Below, piece after piece: positions 16,576-25,261 of a stretch of 59,245 bases of DNA. The notes under the pieces are model-generated. The model was not told the origin of the DNA. It saw only the letters and a list, made by a program, of their open reading frames with translations, and made no database searches. The translations under genes and the position numbers were made by a program. The stretch is from CAYWPG01 sp964460035 (GTDB lineage Bacteria; Pseudomonadota; Gammaproteobacteria; Nitrococcales; AK92). The stretch covers positions 1 through 59,245 of the forward strand of contig CAYWPG010000021.1 in the NCBI GenBank assembly GCA_964460035.1. The letters run 5' to 3'. How positions within the stretch are numbered: position 1 is the stretch's first letter; each line of letters starts with the position of its first letter.

Positions 16576-16753
16576 GCTGCACCCTCTGTTTGTCAGGAAT
16601 GGCGGGCGTCCCGGTTGAAGCGCTTAAGTTCCTGTATAGGGGCTAATTCACCGACAAGAAGATTGCCGCTTAGGCAGGGGCCGTGGCGGCGGCCACGTTC
16701 CTGCATAGCCGCCAGGGGGGCGCAAACGGTACGCCGGCTGGCTTCGACCGCTG

Positions 16754-17044
16754 TCAGCCTCTGGTCCACAGCGGCGCGCTGAGGGCATCCTTATCGGCCA
16801 TGCGGATCAGATGGTCGGCTACGACCTGCTCCAGTCGCGTCAGGCTGTTCTGGTCAGGCGCTTGAACTTCTATGGCAAGGCTGTCGGGCGATGCGGCCAG
16901 CGTGCACAGGCGGCCCTCGCCGAAATCGATCCGGCCCTCATTGTCCGAGCAATCGACAGCAAGTTTATGGCGCCAATGCTTGCACAGTCGGGTAAGGTAG
17001 CGGCTACCGTGCTGCGTCTTTACGGTTGTGCTCGAGCTGAGCAT
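16754..17044 (-). CDS. DUF2218 domain protein
   Basis: Cytoplasmic protein of 96 residues of the DUF2218 family. The pattern GSRYLTRLCKHWRHK, then the FGEG.C.L.A beta hairpin and APDQNSLTRLEQVVADHLIRMA is characteristic. Family function is unknown; members often lie near iron-uptake or siderophore-interacting genes, which are not visible here. A strong AAGGAGGA precedes ATG 17044. It is followed after 178 bases by the b561 gene on the same strand. Confidence 0.82.
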   Translation of the reverse strand: MLSSSTTVKTQHGSRYLTRLCKHWRHKLAVDCSDNEGRIDFGEGRLCTLAASPDSLAIEVQAPDQNSLTRLEQVVADHLIRMADKDALSAPLWTRG

Positions 17045-17606
17045 GGCTTCCTCCTTGGAGCTGAAGACGGGATCGGCCAACCCTGGAGGGCGTCGTCTCC
17101 TGGGGCCTTTGCTGGAACGGCTTACGCCGCCGGGCCTGACGAAGACGATAAGCGGTGTGAAACCGCCCGGCTCCTACAGATAATGGGGTTGTAATGCGCT
17201 TCGAGGCTGAGCCGTATGCTGTTGACCTCCTTCCAAGGCCACTTTATAACCTCCTGCTGCCGTGGCAGGGTATCGTGATCGCGGGCCGCAGGCTGGAGAT
17301 CATAGATACTCGGATCGCATATCTGTGTCGTGAACGGCACATAAGCTGCCCGGCTGCCGCAAAACGCTCTTTGGCAGCCGGATGGGCCAAGGCGGGGAGA
17401 GGCCCCGTGCATCGGTCGAGCAGTCGAGTGCCGGTTCGACGCCGCGCACTGTGGACATGTGCCGCGGGTCAGCGCGCTGAAAGGTATCTTGGATAGGCTT
17501 TATCAGCATCCTGTTACGGGCCTGCCTGCTATTGGGCTCGCCACCGGATAGTGGCGCGCCGTTGACGGACGGGCACGCACTTTGGGGTTTCTGCGGGAGT
17601 GGACGC
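17045..17606. other. Intergenic region, DUF2218 / tesB
   Basis: About 560 bases between divergent genes. Short frames exist (for example 17194-17496 on the plus strand), but none has recognisable composition or homology. I see no RNA element. Confidence 0.35.
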
Positions 17607-18482
17607 ATGAGCGATTTGATGCAACAGCTCGTCCGGCTAATGCGGCTTGAGCGGCTGGAGGAGAACCTGTTTCGCGGCGAGAGCAGGGATATCGTCGGCA
17701 GTCGCGTGTTCGGCGGCCAGGTTCTCGGGCAGGCGCTGATGGCCGCGTACAACACGGTAGAGGGGCGCATCGCACATTCGTTGCAGGCGTACTTCATCCG
17801 TCCCGGCGATGCAAAAGCGCCCATCATCTACGATGTCGAGCGAGTGCGCGACGGTGGCAGCTTTACCACGCGCCGTGTAGTGGCGATCCAGCACGGTAGG
17901 CCGATTTTCGATCTTGCCGCGTCGTTCCAGGTACCGGAGCAGGGCCACGAGCATCAGTTCGACATGCCCGATGTGCCGCCGCCGGAAGAGGTCATGTCCG
18001 AGGTGGAGTTCAACGAGCAGTACATCGCTCGCGAGAATCCGCCCGAGCATATTGCCCAGTTGCTGCGGCGTCGCAAGGACAATCCCATCGAGTTCCGGCC
18101 CATCGATCCGGATCACCCGCTGCGTCCTCCCAAGAAGCCGCCGGTTCAACACGTATGGTTTCGCGCCACCGGCTCTTTGCCCGATGAACTCCCGCTGCAT
18201 CAGGCATTACTGGCCTATGCCTCGGATCATGGCTTGCTGGGAGTGGCGTTGCGCCCGCATGGCCTGGTTTTCTTGCACCACCGCATGCAAGCGGCCAGCC
18301 TAGACCACGCCATGTGGTTCCATCGACCGGTGCGCCTGGATGATTGGTTGCTCTACAGCATGGACAGTCCCAGCACTTCTGGCGCGCGCGGCTTGGCACG
18401 CGGGCAGATTTTTACCCGCGATGGGGTACTGGTGGCATCCACCGCCCAGGAGGGCCTGATGCGGGTGCACCCCAAGCGCTGA
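17607..18482 (+). CDS. tesB: Acyl-CoA thioesterase II
   Basis: Double-hotdog thioesterase of 291 residues that hydrolyses medium- and long-chain acyl-CoA. The TesB pattern is clear: LFRGESRDIVGSRVFGGQVLGQAL, SLQAYFIRPGD, ASFQ, the catalytic Asp in LAYASDHGLLG, SLDHAMWFHRP and the catalytic Gln in ASTAQEGLMR. The length matches E. coli TesB. ATG 17607 is the family start; the open frame continues upstream without homology. It converges on murI with a hairpin between. Confidence 0.95.
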   Translation: MSDLMQQLVRLMRLERLEENLFRGESRDIVGSRVFGGQVLGQALMAAYNTVEGRIAHSLQAYFIRPGDAKAPIIYDVERVRDGGSFTTRRVVAIQHGRPIFDLAASFQVPEQGHEHQFDMPDVPPPEEVMSEVEFNEQYIARENPPEHIAQLLRRRKDNPIEFRPIDPDHPLRPPKKPPVQHVWFRATGSLPDELPLHQALLAYASDHGLLGVALRPHGLVFLHHRMQAASLDHAMWFHRPVRLDDWLLYSMDSPSTSGARGLARGQIFTRDGVLVASTAQEGLMRVHPKR

Positions 18483-18493
18483 GCGCGCATCCG

Positions 18494-18523
18494 ACCACGG
18501 ACGGCGAAGGGAGCGTCCGTGGT
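18494..18523. terminator. Hairpin between convergent tesB and murI
   Basis: ACCACGGACG and CGTCCGTGGT make a perfect 10-bp stem with a 10-base loop in the 44-base gap between two convergent stops. No U run follows; a bidirectional terminator is likely by position. Confidence 0.55.
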
Positions 18524-18526
18524 GGC

Positions 18527-19339
18527 TTACACCGGCGTTGCCGCCGGCTCGGGCAAATGCCGAGCTTTAGCGGCGCGTGGCCATAGCACGGTAAGCGCTT
18601 CGTCGAAGCTGGCGGCAGACCCGCTGGTCCAGAATTGCTCGGTCCCCGGTTCCGGTCCGGCAGCGAGCAGATCGCGCTCGGCCAAGGTCCGCCGCAACTG
18701 GTTGGCCACGGCGCGACCGGTATCGATCAGGGCCACGTCTGGACCGGCCAGCTCCGCTATCAGCGGCCGTAGGAAGGCGTAATGAGTACACCCCAGAATG
18801 ATGGTGTCGGCACCGGCTTCCAGTAGCGGCGCGAGGTAGCGGTGCAGAATGTCGCGCGTGGCCGGGCCGCGCAAGTCTCCGCGCTCCACTTGTTCGACCA
18901 GCCCCGGACAGGGTTGTGTGACAACTCGGGTGCCGTTGCCGAAACGCGCCAGCAGCGCGGCAAAGCGCGCACTGGCGAGAGTACCGGTGGTTGCCAGCAC
19001 GCCGACCACGCCCGAACGGGTCGCCGCGACGGCGGGCTTGACGGCCGGTTCCATAGCGATGACGGGCAAGGTGAAGCGCGCACGCAGGCTGGCGACAGCG
19101 GCAGCCGTGGCGGTATTGCAGGCCACCACGATGGCTTTGGCACCCTGATCTACACAGAAGCGCGTCAAGGCCTGAGCGCGAGCACGAATGTGGTTGTCGG
19201 GCTTGTCGCCATAAGGCACATGGGCGCAATCGGCAACGTAGATCAGGTGCTCGTAAGGCAGCAGCGCCCTGATCTCGCGCAGCACCGACAGTCCGCCAAC
19301 GCCGGAATCGAATACGCCGATAGGGGCTGTGCTGATCAT
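18527..19339 (-). CDS. murI: Glutamate racemase
   Basis: Cytoplasmic racemase of 270 residues supplying D-glutamate for peptidoglycan. The N-terminal IGVFDSGVGGLSVLREI, YVADCAHVPYGDK, catalytic Cys in VVACNTATAAA (about residue 74) and the second Cys in ILGCTHYAFL are all present. No N-terminal extension of the E. coli regulatory type is seen. The 326 bases upstream contain the terminator of the neighbouring peptidoglycan-binding gene and no other feature. Confidence 0.95.
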   Translation of the reverse strand: MISTAPIGVFDSGVGGLSVLREIRALLPYEHLIYVADCAHVPYGDKPDNHIRARAQALTRFCVDQGAKAIVVACNTATAAAVASLRARFTLPVIAMEPAVKPAVAATRSGVVGVLATTGTLASARFAALLARFGNGTRVVTQPCPGLVEQVERGDLRGPATRDILHRYLAPLLEAGADTIILGCTHYAFLRPLIAELAGPDVALIDTGRAVANQLRRTLAERDLLAAGPEPGTEQFWTSGSAASFDEALTVLWPRAAKARHLPEPAATPV

Positions 19340-19610
19340 GCCGAACGGGTCCGTGGGAGTGTTGGTGTTGTTCTAGCAGAATGCCGCAAAAATCTTTCTT
19401 GGCTGCGTTCTGAGCTCGCTGCTCTAATCATACCGCTTGGACTCGCTGCCCGGCAGCTGGGCAGCGTGCCTGATCACGCGCTTCATCATCCGTGCTGCGA
19501 TTACACCACGCAAGTCGCCCGCGGTCTGTGCACTATGGCCGCAACGGCGGTATCGAACCGGGGCAGGCGTCTATCGTGGCCGGCGGCGGAAAACGGCAGG
19601 GGAGGGCAAA

Positions 19611-19639
19611 TAAACACGGGCCGCATGGAAGCGGCCCGT
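19611..19639 (-). terminator. Rho-independent terminator after the peptidoglycan-binding gene
   Basis: Read on the minus strand, ACGGGCCGC-loop-GCGGCCCGT is a 9-bp stem with a 6-base loop, followed by GTTTATTT. It lies about 27 bases after the stop of the gene at 19666-20463. Confidence 0.8.
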
Positions 19640-19665
19640 CGACAGCTGGCTCGTAGCCGAGAGTG

Positions 19666-20463
19666 TTAGTTCTGGGTGTCTTCCTCAGGGACCTCGAACA
19701 GGGAGACCTCCTCTTCGACCTGCGCGGTTTGGCGTGGCTCATCGAGATTGAGCTCCGCCAGCGTCTCAGGGGTGAGCTGGCCGGAGGCGTCTATGTTCTG
19801 GTCTTGCTGATAGTTGAGCAGAGCCTGATGAGTTTCCGGGCCCCAGATGCCATCCACCTGGATATCCTGCCCTTCTTCGTTCAGGGCTACCTGGAGCTGG
19901 CGGATCAGATCATCGCTGACAGGGGACTCGACCTCGGCCATCTCGCCGTTTACCTGTACAGCCCAGCCTTCCGGTTGACGCGCTTCCTCACGAGCCATGC
20001 TTTCCTGTTGCTGTTCTTGCTCCAGCATGGCTTGTTCTTGTTCGCGCTCCTGCTGTGCCATGGCCTGATCTTCCTGGGCCATTGCCTGATCCTGCTGCGC
20101 CATGGACTGATCCGGCTCGCCGGAGCCGGCAAAGGTCCGCTGCTGCTCTGCCGGCGTGCCTGTGCCTTCCACCGGGGCGTCTCCGCGCTGGGCGATGTCC
20201 TCGCCGCCGTTGACGCGCTCCTGCTGCCATGCCTCCTCGCCAGCGTCTTCCGGCACTTGGCCCAGTCCGCCACCCTCAACACGGTCATGCTCAGGGCGAG
20301 CGATCACGGGCTCGTTGGTGGTGCTTTGTCCCGTTTGAGCAGACGCTTGGTCCTGAGCGCCGGTTTGACTCGCTTGATCCTGGCTGCTCTGTACTGCCCA
20401 TGCCGGCGTCATGACGAACGCACCGGCAGCAGCCAGGGCCAGAAGTTCCTTCTTGAGTTTCAT
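19666..20463 (-). CDS. Exported Gln/Glu-rich peptidoglycan-binding protein
   Basis: Protein of 265 residues. A signal peptide (MKLKKELLALAAAGAFVMTPAWA) is followed by about 120 residues rich in Gln, Glu, Ala and Met. This stretch includes a repeat tract of the form MAQQDQ-AMAQEDQ-AMAQQERE-QEQAMLEQEQ. Then comes a PG_binding_1-like domain (about 190-250: DDLIRQLQVALNEEGQ, VDGIWGPETHQALLNYQQ, LTPETLAELN). It is predicted to sit in the periplasm or on the cell wall, with the Q-rich part as a flexible or coiled spacer. GGAGG lies 5 bases before the ATG. No enzyme domain is attached. Confidence 0.8.
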   Translation of the reverse strand: MKLKKELLALAAAGAFVMTPAWAVQSSQDQASQTGAQDQASAQTGQSTTNEPVIARPEHDRVEGGGLGQVPEDAGEEAWQQERVNGGEDIAQRGDAPVEGTGTPAEQQRTFAGSGEPDQSMAQQDQAMAQEDQAMAQQEREQEQAMLEQEQQQESMAREEARQPEGWAVQVNGEMAEVESPVSDDLIRQLQVALNEEGQDIQVDGIWGPETHQALLNYQQDQNIDASGQLTPETLAELNLDEPRQTAQVEEEVSLFEVPEEDTQN

Positions 20464-20717
20464 AGCACCTCCATGCGCTAAACTTGCAAATTCGGGACGG
20501 CATGGCTGCCGTCATCAGACGCGGGAGGACCGCGTCTACCAGCATTTTTGTGGTGTTGCGAATATATTCAAGTGCTTATTTACTAAATTGCTGATGTTGC
20601 CGCCCCTTGCTTAGCTTGGCGCAGTGCAGTCGCGCTCCGGGAAGGCTCGAAGGCGTTGTTGAATCGCATTAAATCGCCTGCAGTTTCAAGCGCTTGCGTT
20701 ATCTTTCTGTGCGTGTT

Positions 20718-20747
20718 TACGGCTGTCGCCATACGGCGACAGCCGTA
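20718..20747. repeat. 13-bp perfect inverted repeat between two minus-strand genes
   Basis: TACGGCTGTCGCC and GGCGACAGCCGTA are separated by four bases. It lies 36 bases past the nadE stop. No U tract follows on either strand, so it may be a processing/stability hairpin, an imperfect terminator for nadE, or a protein-binding palindrome. The surrounding 319-base gap (20464-20782) has nothing else that I can name. Confidence 0.5.
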
Positions 20748-20782
20748 GCCTGAGTAACGATAAGCTTGCTAACGCCCCGGGG

Positions 20783-22843
20783 CTATTCGACGGGGACGTT
20801 GTGTTCCAGCTCGTCGAGCCAGACGCGCGCCTCCGAATCGCTAGGGGCGCGCCAATCTCCGCGCGGCGACAGCGATCCTCCTGAGCCGACTTTTGGACCG
20901 TTCGGCAGGCAGGTACGCTTGAACTGGCTGATCTTGAAGAAGCGGTATAGAAACAGGGACAGCCACTTGCGTATGGTTGCCAGATCGTATTGATTGCGGG
21001 CGTGCTCGGGTAGATCGTCTGGCCATACGCCCTGGTCGCGGTCCTGCCAGGCATGCAGCGATAGAAAGGCGATTTTGCTGGGACGAAAACCGTAACGGGT
21101 AAGGTAGTAGATATTGAAGTCCTGCAACTCGTAAGGACCGATCTTCTCCTGCGTGCTCTGCGCCGGTTGATCGCTGCCGGCATCGCCGGGGACAAGCTCG
21201 GGGGAAATCTCCGTATCCAGCACGGCCTGCAATATCCGGCTGGTGGCCGCGTCGAACTGGCCGCTGGCGATGACCCAGCGGATCAGGTACTGCATCAGCG
21301 TCTTGGGCACCGAGACATTGACGTTGTAGTGCGACATGTGATCGCCGACACCATAGGTCGCCCAGCCCAGCGCCAGCTCGCTCAGATCGCCGGTGCCGAC
21401 CACCAGCCCATGGTGCTGGTTGGCGAGGCGGAATAGATGCGAGGTGCGTTCTCCGGCTTGCACGTTCTCGAACGTGACATCGTAAACCGGTTCCCCGTTT
21501 GCGTAGGGGTGCCCTATGTCCTTGAGCATTTGCAAACAGGAGGGGCGTATGTCGATCTCGCTGCCGGTTACCCCCAGCGCGCGCATAAGGGCATGGGCGT
21601 TCTTCAGTGTGATTGCGCTGGTCGCGAAGCCCGGCATGGTATACGCGAGGATGTTGGTGCGCGGCAGGCCCAGGCGATCCATGGTCTTGGCGGCGACGAT
21701 CAATGCGTGCGTAGAGTCCAGCCCCCCGGAAACCCCTATGACCAGCCGCTCGATACCGGTGGATTGTATGCGCTTGGCCAGCCCGTGGACTTGGATGTTG
21801 TAGGCTTCGAAACAGTACTCATCGCGTTTGGCTGCCTCGCTGGGCACGTAGGGAAAACGTTCGATCCTGCGCAGCAGGCGGCGTACGTTGGCAGGCGGGT
21901 GCAGCGGCACATCGATGCGGCGCAGCAGGCGCAGCCGGTCGGCATGCGCGCCGGCGCTGTCGATGAAGGTGTTGGAGCGCATGCGTTCTTGTATCAGGCG
22001 CTCCAGGTCCACATCGGCCATGATCAATTGCGCGCTGGCGGGAAAACGCTCGGACTCGGCCAGCAGCTCGTTGTTCTCGAAAATCAAGGCATGGCCGTCC
22101 CAAGCCAGGTCGTTGGTGGATTCGCCGGGACCGGCGGCTGAGTAGAGGTAAGCCGAGATGCACTTGCCGCTTTGGGCAGCACACAGGGCGCGCCGGTTAT
22201 CGGCTTTGCCTATGGTGATATTGCTGGCCGAGAGATTGGCGATAACGGTAGCTCCGCCCAACGCGGCGTAGGTGCTTGGCGGGATCGGAGCCCAGAGGTC
22301 CTCGCAGATCTCCACATGCAGGATCAGGTTGGGAATGCCCTCGGCCACGTATAGCAGGTCGTTGCCGAAAGGCACGCGCTGGCCGAGCAGCATCACCTCG
22401 CGGCAGATCGCGTCGCGTGCCGAGGCGAACTGGCGCTTCTCGTAATACTCCCGATAGTTGGGCAGGTAAGTCTTGGGGGTCACGCCCAGCAGCTGACCGC
22501 GGTGGATTGCGACAGCGCAGTTGTACAAGCGTCCATCGAAGCGTAGCGGCGCACCTACCAGCAGGATAGCGTTCATGTCGCGGCTCGCCTCGAGCACCCG
22601 CTCAAGCGCGCTCAATGTCGCCTCCAGCAGGGCATCCTGGTGAAAAAGATCCTCGTTGCTATAGGCGGACAGCCCAAGTTCGGGGAACAGCACTATCACT
22701 GCACCGCCATCGGCTGCTTGCCGCGCTAGTGCGAGCGTCTGCTCGGTGTTGTAGTGTGGGTCCGCTACCCGTAGCTCGGGCATGCATACCGCGCAGCGCG
22801 CGAATCCGTGGCTGTAGATCGAGTAGAAGTCCTTCTTGCTCAT
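20783..22843 (-). CDS. nadE: Glutamine-hydrolysing NAD+ synthetase
   Basis: Two-domain enzyme of 686 residues making NAD+ from deamido-NAD+, ATP and glutamine. The N-terminal nitrilase-type amidase has Glu in VLFPELGLSAYS, Lys in TPKTYLPNYREYYEKRQF and the nucleophile Cys in HVEICEDLWAP. The C-terminal synthetase has the PP-loop VSGGLDSTHAL, YTMPGF, GTGDLSELALGWATYG and YLTRYGFRPSKIAFL. The length matches the large mycobacterial-type enzyme rather than the 275-residue ammonia-dependent E. coli NadE. It is monocistronic. Confidence 0.95.
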   Translation of the reverse strand: MSKKDFYSIYSHGFARCAVCMPELRVADPHYNTEQTLALARQAADGGAVIVLFPELGLSAYSNEDLFHQDALLEATLSALERVLEASRDMNAILLVGAPLRFDGRLYNCAVAIHRGQLLGVTPKTYLPNYREYYEKRQFASARDAICREVMLLGQRVPFGNDLLYVAEGIPNLILHVEICEDLWAPIPPSTYAALGGATVIANLSASNITIGKADNRRALCAAQSGKCISAYLYSAAGPGESTNDLAWDGHALIFENNELLAESERFPASAQLIMADVDLERLIQERMRSNTFIDSAGAHADRLRLLRRIDVPLHPPANVRRLLRRIERFPYVPSEAAKRDEYCFEAYNIQVHGLAKRIQSTGIERLVIGVSGGLDSTHALIVAAKTMDRLGLPRTNILAYTMPGFATSAITLKNAHALMRALGVTGSEIDIRPSCLQMLKDIGHPYANGEPVYDVTFENVQAGERTSHLFRLANQHHGLVVGTGDLSELALGWATYGVGDHMSHYNVNVSVPKTLMQYLIRWVIASGQFDAATSRILQAVLDTEISPELVPGDAGSDQPAQSTQEKIGPYELQDFNIYYLTRYGFRPSKIAFLSLHAWQDRDQGVWPDDLPEHARNQYDLATIRKWLSLFLYRFFKISQFKRTCLPNGPKVGSGGSLSPRGDWRAPSDSEARVWLDELEHNVPVE

Positions 22844-22999
22844 CGGTTTGCCTTCTGGAAACTGTCTGTGAACACGTGAGGTGGGCGCGCCGGCTCAGTA
22901 TCGATTGCCGGTTATCGTATGCGCTGCCGCCTTGCTAGGGAAATCTTTCGCCAGCCGCGCCGGATTGAATGGCGGCGCTATCGCCGCCACAGAACCGCC

Positions 23000-23575
23000 A
23001 TGGCAAAGAACGACGAGCAGAGTTTTCCGGACGCGGCCAGCAGCGTCGTGCTGCTGGTGGACGTAGTGAACGACCTGGAATTCGAGGGCGGTGAGGCGCT
23101 GCTCGAGTTTGCGCTGCCCATGGCCGATCGGCTTGCGGCGCTGAAAGCGCGTGCGCAGGCGGCCGGGGTGCCGGTGGTCTACCTCAATGACAACTTCGGT
23201 CAGTGGCGCTCGGATTTTCGCTCCGTGGTGGCCAGGACCCGCAAGCCCGGCATGCGCGGACGAGCGGTGGTCGAGCGCCTGCTGCCCGCCGAGCAGGACT
23301 ACTTCGTGCTCAAGCCCAAGCACTCGGGGTTTTTCGGCACTACCTTGGAGACGCTGCTGCGTTTCCTAGGCGCACAGCGCCTGATCGTGACCGGGCTGAC
23401 TACCGATATGTGCGTGCTCTTTACCGTCATGGACGCCTATATGCGCGACTACCAGTTATGCGTGCCGTGCGACGGTTGTGCTGCTAGCGATAGCAATGCG
23501 CACGAGCGGGCGATCGCCTATATGGCAACTCGTCTTAAAGCTGACGTAGGCACGGTGGCCGAACTTTCGTTCTAG
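23000..23575 (+). CDS. Isochorismatase-family cysteine hydrolase
   Basis: Cytoplasmic hydrolase of 191 residues with the isochorismatase/nicotinamidase fold. The catalytic triad is visible: Asp in VVLLVDVVNDLEF, Lys in YFVLKPKHSGFFGTTLE and Cys in VTGLTTDMCVLFT, preceded by the cis-peptide region. The substrate is not predictable; the family includes nicotinamidase and N-carbamoylsarcosine amidase. It lies divergent from nadE, so a role in NAD metabolism is tempting, but the zinc-site His residues of nicotinamidases are not evident. Confidence 0.85.
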   Translation: MAKNDEQSFPDAASSVVLLVDVVNDLEFEGGEALLEFALPMADRLAALKARAQAAGVPVVYLNDNFGQWRSDFRSVVARTRKPGMRGRAVVERLLPAEQDYFVLKPKHSGFFGTTLETLLRFLGAQRLIVTGLTTDMCVLFTVMDAYMRDYQLCVPCDGCAASDSNAHERAIAYMATRLKADVGTVAELSF

Positions 23576-23655
23576 CCTGGTTACCGTGCGCGCAGCCTGA
23601 CGGCCGGAGTTGCGGAGGAGCAGCGAGCGGATACCCCAGCGGTGGAGCGACAGCT

Positions 23656-24678
23656 ATGGCTGCGAGGAAAACCTTAGAGCTCGCTCTGCAGGGTGGCGGG
23701 GCGCACGGCGCCTACACCTGGGGTGTGCTGGACCGTCTGCTGGCGGATGAGCGGATCAGCATCGAGGGTATCTGCGGCACCAGCGCGGGCGCGATGAATG
23801 CGGTGGTGGTTGCCGATGGACTGGATCGCGCTGGTGCGCCGGGCGCGCGCGAGGCGTTGCAGTTCTTCTGGCGAGCAGTGAGCGATGCGGCACGCTTCTC
23901 GCCTTTGCAGCGCACCCCGTTGGATCGTTTGCTGGGGCGTTGGACGCTGGACTGCTCGCCCGGTTACCTGCTGATGGATTTGATGACCCGGCTGGTGTCG
24001 CCTTACCAGCTCAATCCGCTTGGACTCAACCCGTTGCGCGATCTATTGAGCGATCTGGTGGATTTCGAGCGGGTGCGGCGGTCCGGCGGCATCAAGATCT
24101 TCGTCGCGGCGACCAATGTACGCACGGGCAAGCAGAAGATCTTTCGCCGTCCTGAAATGACGGTAGACATGGTGATGGCGTCGGCATGCTTGCCGTTCAT
24201 GTACAAGGCAGTGGAGATCGACGGGGAGGCGTATTGGGACGGCGGTTATATGGGGAACCCGGCGTTGTTTCCGCTGGTGGAGGAGTGCGATGCCCGCGAT
24301 CTGGTGATAGTCCAGATCAACCCCATAGAGCGCAAGGGGATTCCGCGTAAAGCGGCCGAGATCCACAATCGGTTGAACGAGATCGCCTTCAATGCCACGC
24401 TGATAAAAGAGGTCCGCACACTGGCATTGCTGAAGAGGCTCATCCATGAGGAAGGCCTGGACCGCCAGCGCTATAAGGATGTGCTTATCCATCGGATCAG
24501 CGCCGATGCCGAACTGGAGCCCTTGAGCGTCTCCAGTAAGCTTAATGCCGAGTGGGAGTTTTTACAGCATTTGCATGACGTGGGCTTTAGGGCCGCCGGC
24601 ACGTGGTTAGACCAGAACTTCGATGCGCTGGGAAAGCGCTCGACGCTGGATATCGACTCCGTTTACGTGCACGACTGA
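23656..24678 (+). CDS. Patatin-like phospholipase
   Basis: Serine hydrolase of 340 residues with the patatin fold. The oxyanion loop LQGGGAHGAYTWGVLDRLL, nucleophile elbow GTSAGAMN (GxSxG) and catalytic Asp in YWDGGYMGNP are all present, so it should hydrolyse lipid esters. No signal peptide is seen, suggesting a cytoplasmic or peripheral membrane location. The C-terminal third (INPIERKGIPRKAAEIHNRLNEI...) is typical of proteobacterial RssA-like members. It follows the cysteine hydrolase by 80 bases on the same strand. Confidence 0.9.
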   Translation: MAARKTLELALQGGGAHGAYTWGVLDRLLADERISIEGICGTSAGAMNAVVVADGLDRAGAPGAREALQFFWRAVSDAARFSPLQRTPLDRLLGRWTLDCSPGYLLMDLMTRLVSPYQLNPLGLNPLRDLLSDLVDFERVRRSGGIKIFVAATNVRTGKQKIFRRPEMTVDMVMASACLPFMYKAVEIDGEAYWDGGYMGNPALFPLVEECDARDLVIVQINPIERKGIPRKAAEIHNRLNEIAFNATLIKEVRTLALLKRLIHEEGLDRQRYKDVLIHRISADAELEPLSVSSKLNAEWEFLQHLHDVGFRAAGTWLDQNFDALGKRSTLDIDSVYVHD

Positions 24679-24802
24679 CGCGAGATGCGCTCTTCTCGGA
24701 TGAAGTGCTACGGAAGCGGCCGCGGCGACCGCCGATGCGCTGCGCCTGCGTGCCGTAACGGCACTCCACAGCGCAGCGCGCTTGCGCGCCGAGGCAGGGC
24801 GG

Positions 24803-25261
24803 CTAAGTCTTCAGCCGGCTCGCCACCGCTTCCACCTGCCTCAGCCGCTCCAGGTCTTCGGCCTGCGGCAGCTGCGGCCGGTCACGCTCGCGATCGACTA
24901 TGCACAGAAAGCCCAGGGGCTCGTCGCCGGTGGCGTGGAACTGGTGAAAGGTGTTGGGAGCGATGTACACGCAGTCATGCAGACCCACTGGCTCCACCCG
25001 GTCCTCCAGAATCACCTCGCCCTGCCCGCGCAGGATAACCACCGAGTGCGTATGCTCATGGCGCTCCAGCGTAGAGTAGCCGCCCGGCTGCACTTCGAAG
25101 TAGCGGGTCAAGCAGTTGAGCGCTTGCTCGCCTTCACCTTCGCCCATAAGCGTTTGGCGGGTGATGTCCTTGAAGTGGGTGCCTTCGCTCTTGTACTCGC
25201 GCAACTCCACGTTTTCCCAGCGATAGTTGCGGGCACGAATGACTTTCGAAGGATTGCTCAT
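24803..25261 (-). CDS. Cupin protein, candidate methylthioxylulose-5-phosphate sulfo-lyase
   Basis: Single-domain cupin of 152 residues. His68, His70 and His72 lie in ERHEHTHSVVILRGQGEVIL, and His106 in APNTFHQFHA, giving a plausible metal site. Its ATG overlaps the RLP stop by four bases, so the two are translationally coupled. In Rhodospirillum rubrum an RLP isomerase and an adjacent cupin act in sequence: the cupin releases methanethiol from 1-methylthioxylulose-5-phosphate to give 1-deoxyxylulose-5-phosphate. The same role here is inferred from this pairing plus mtaD/mtnA elsewhere in the window. A generic cupin function cannot be excluded. Confidence 0.75.
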   Translation of the reverse strand: MSNPSKVIRARNYRWENVELREYKSEGTHFKDITRQTLMGEGEGEQALNCLTRYFEVQPGGYSTLERHEHTHSVVILRGQGEVILEDRVEPVGLHDCVYIAPNTFHQFHATGDEPLGFLCIVDRERDRPQLPQAEDLERLRQVEAVASRLKT

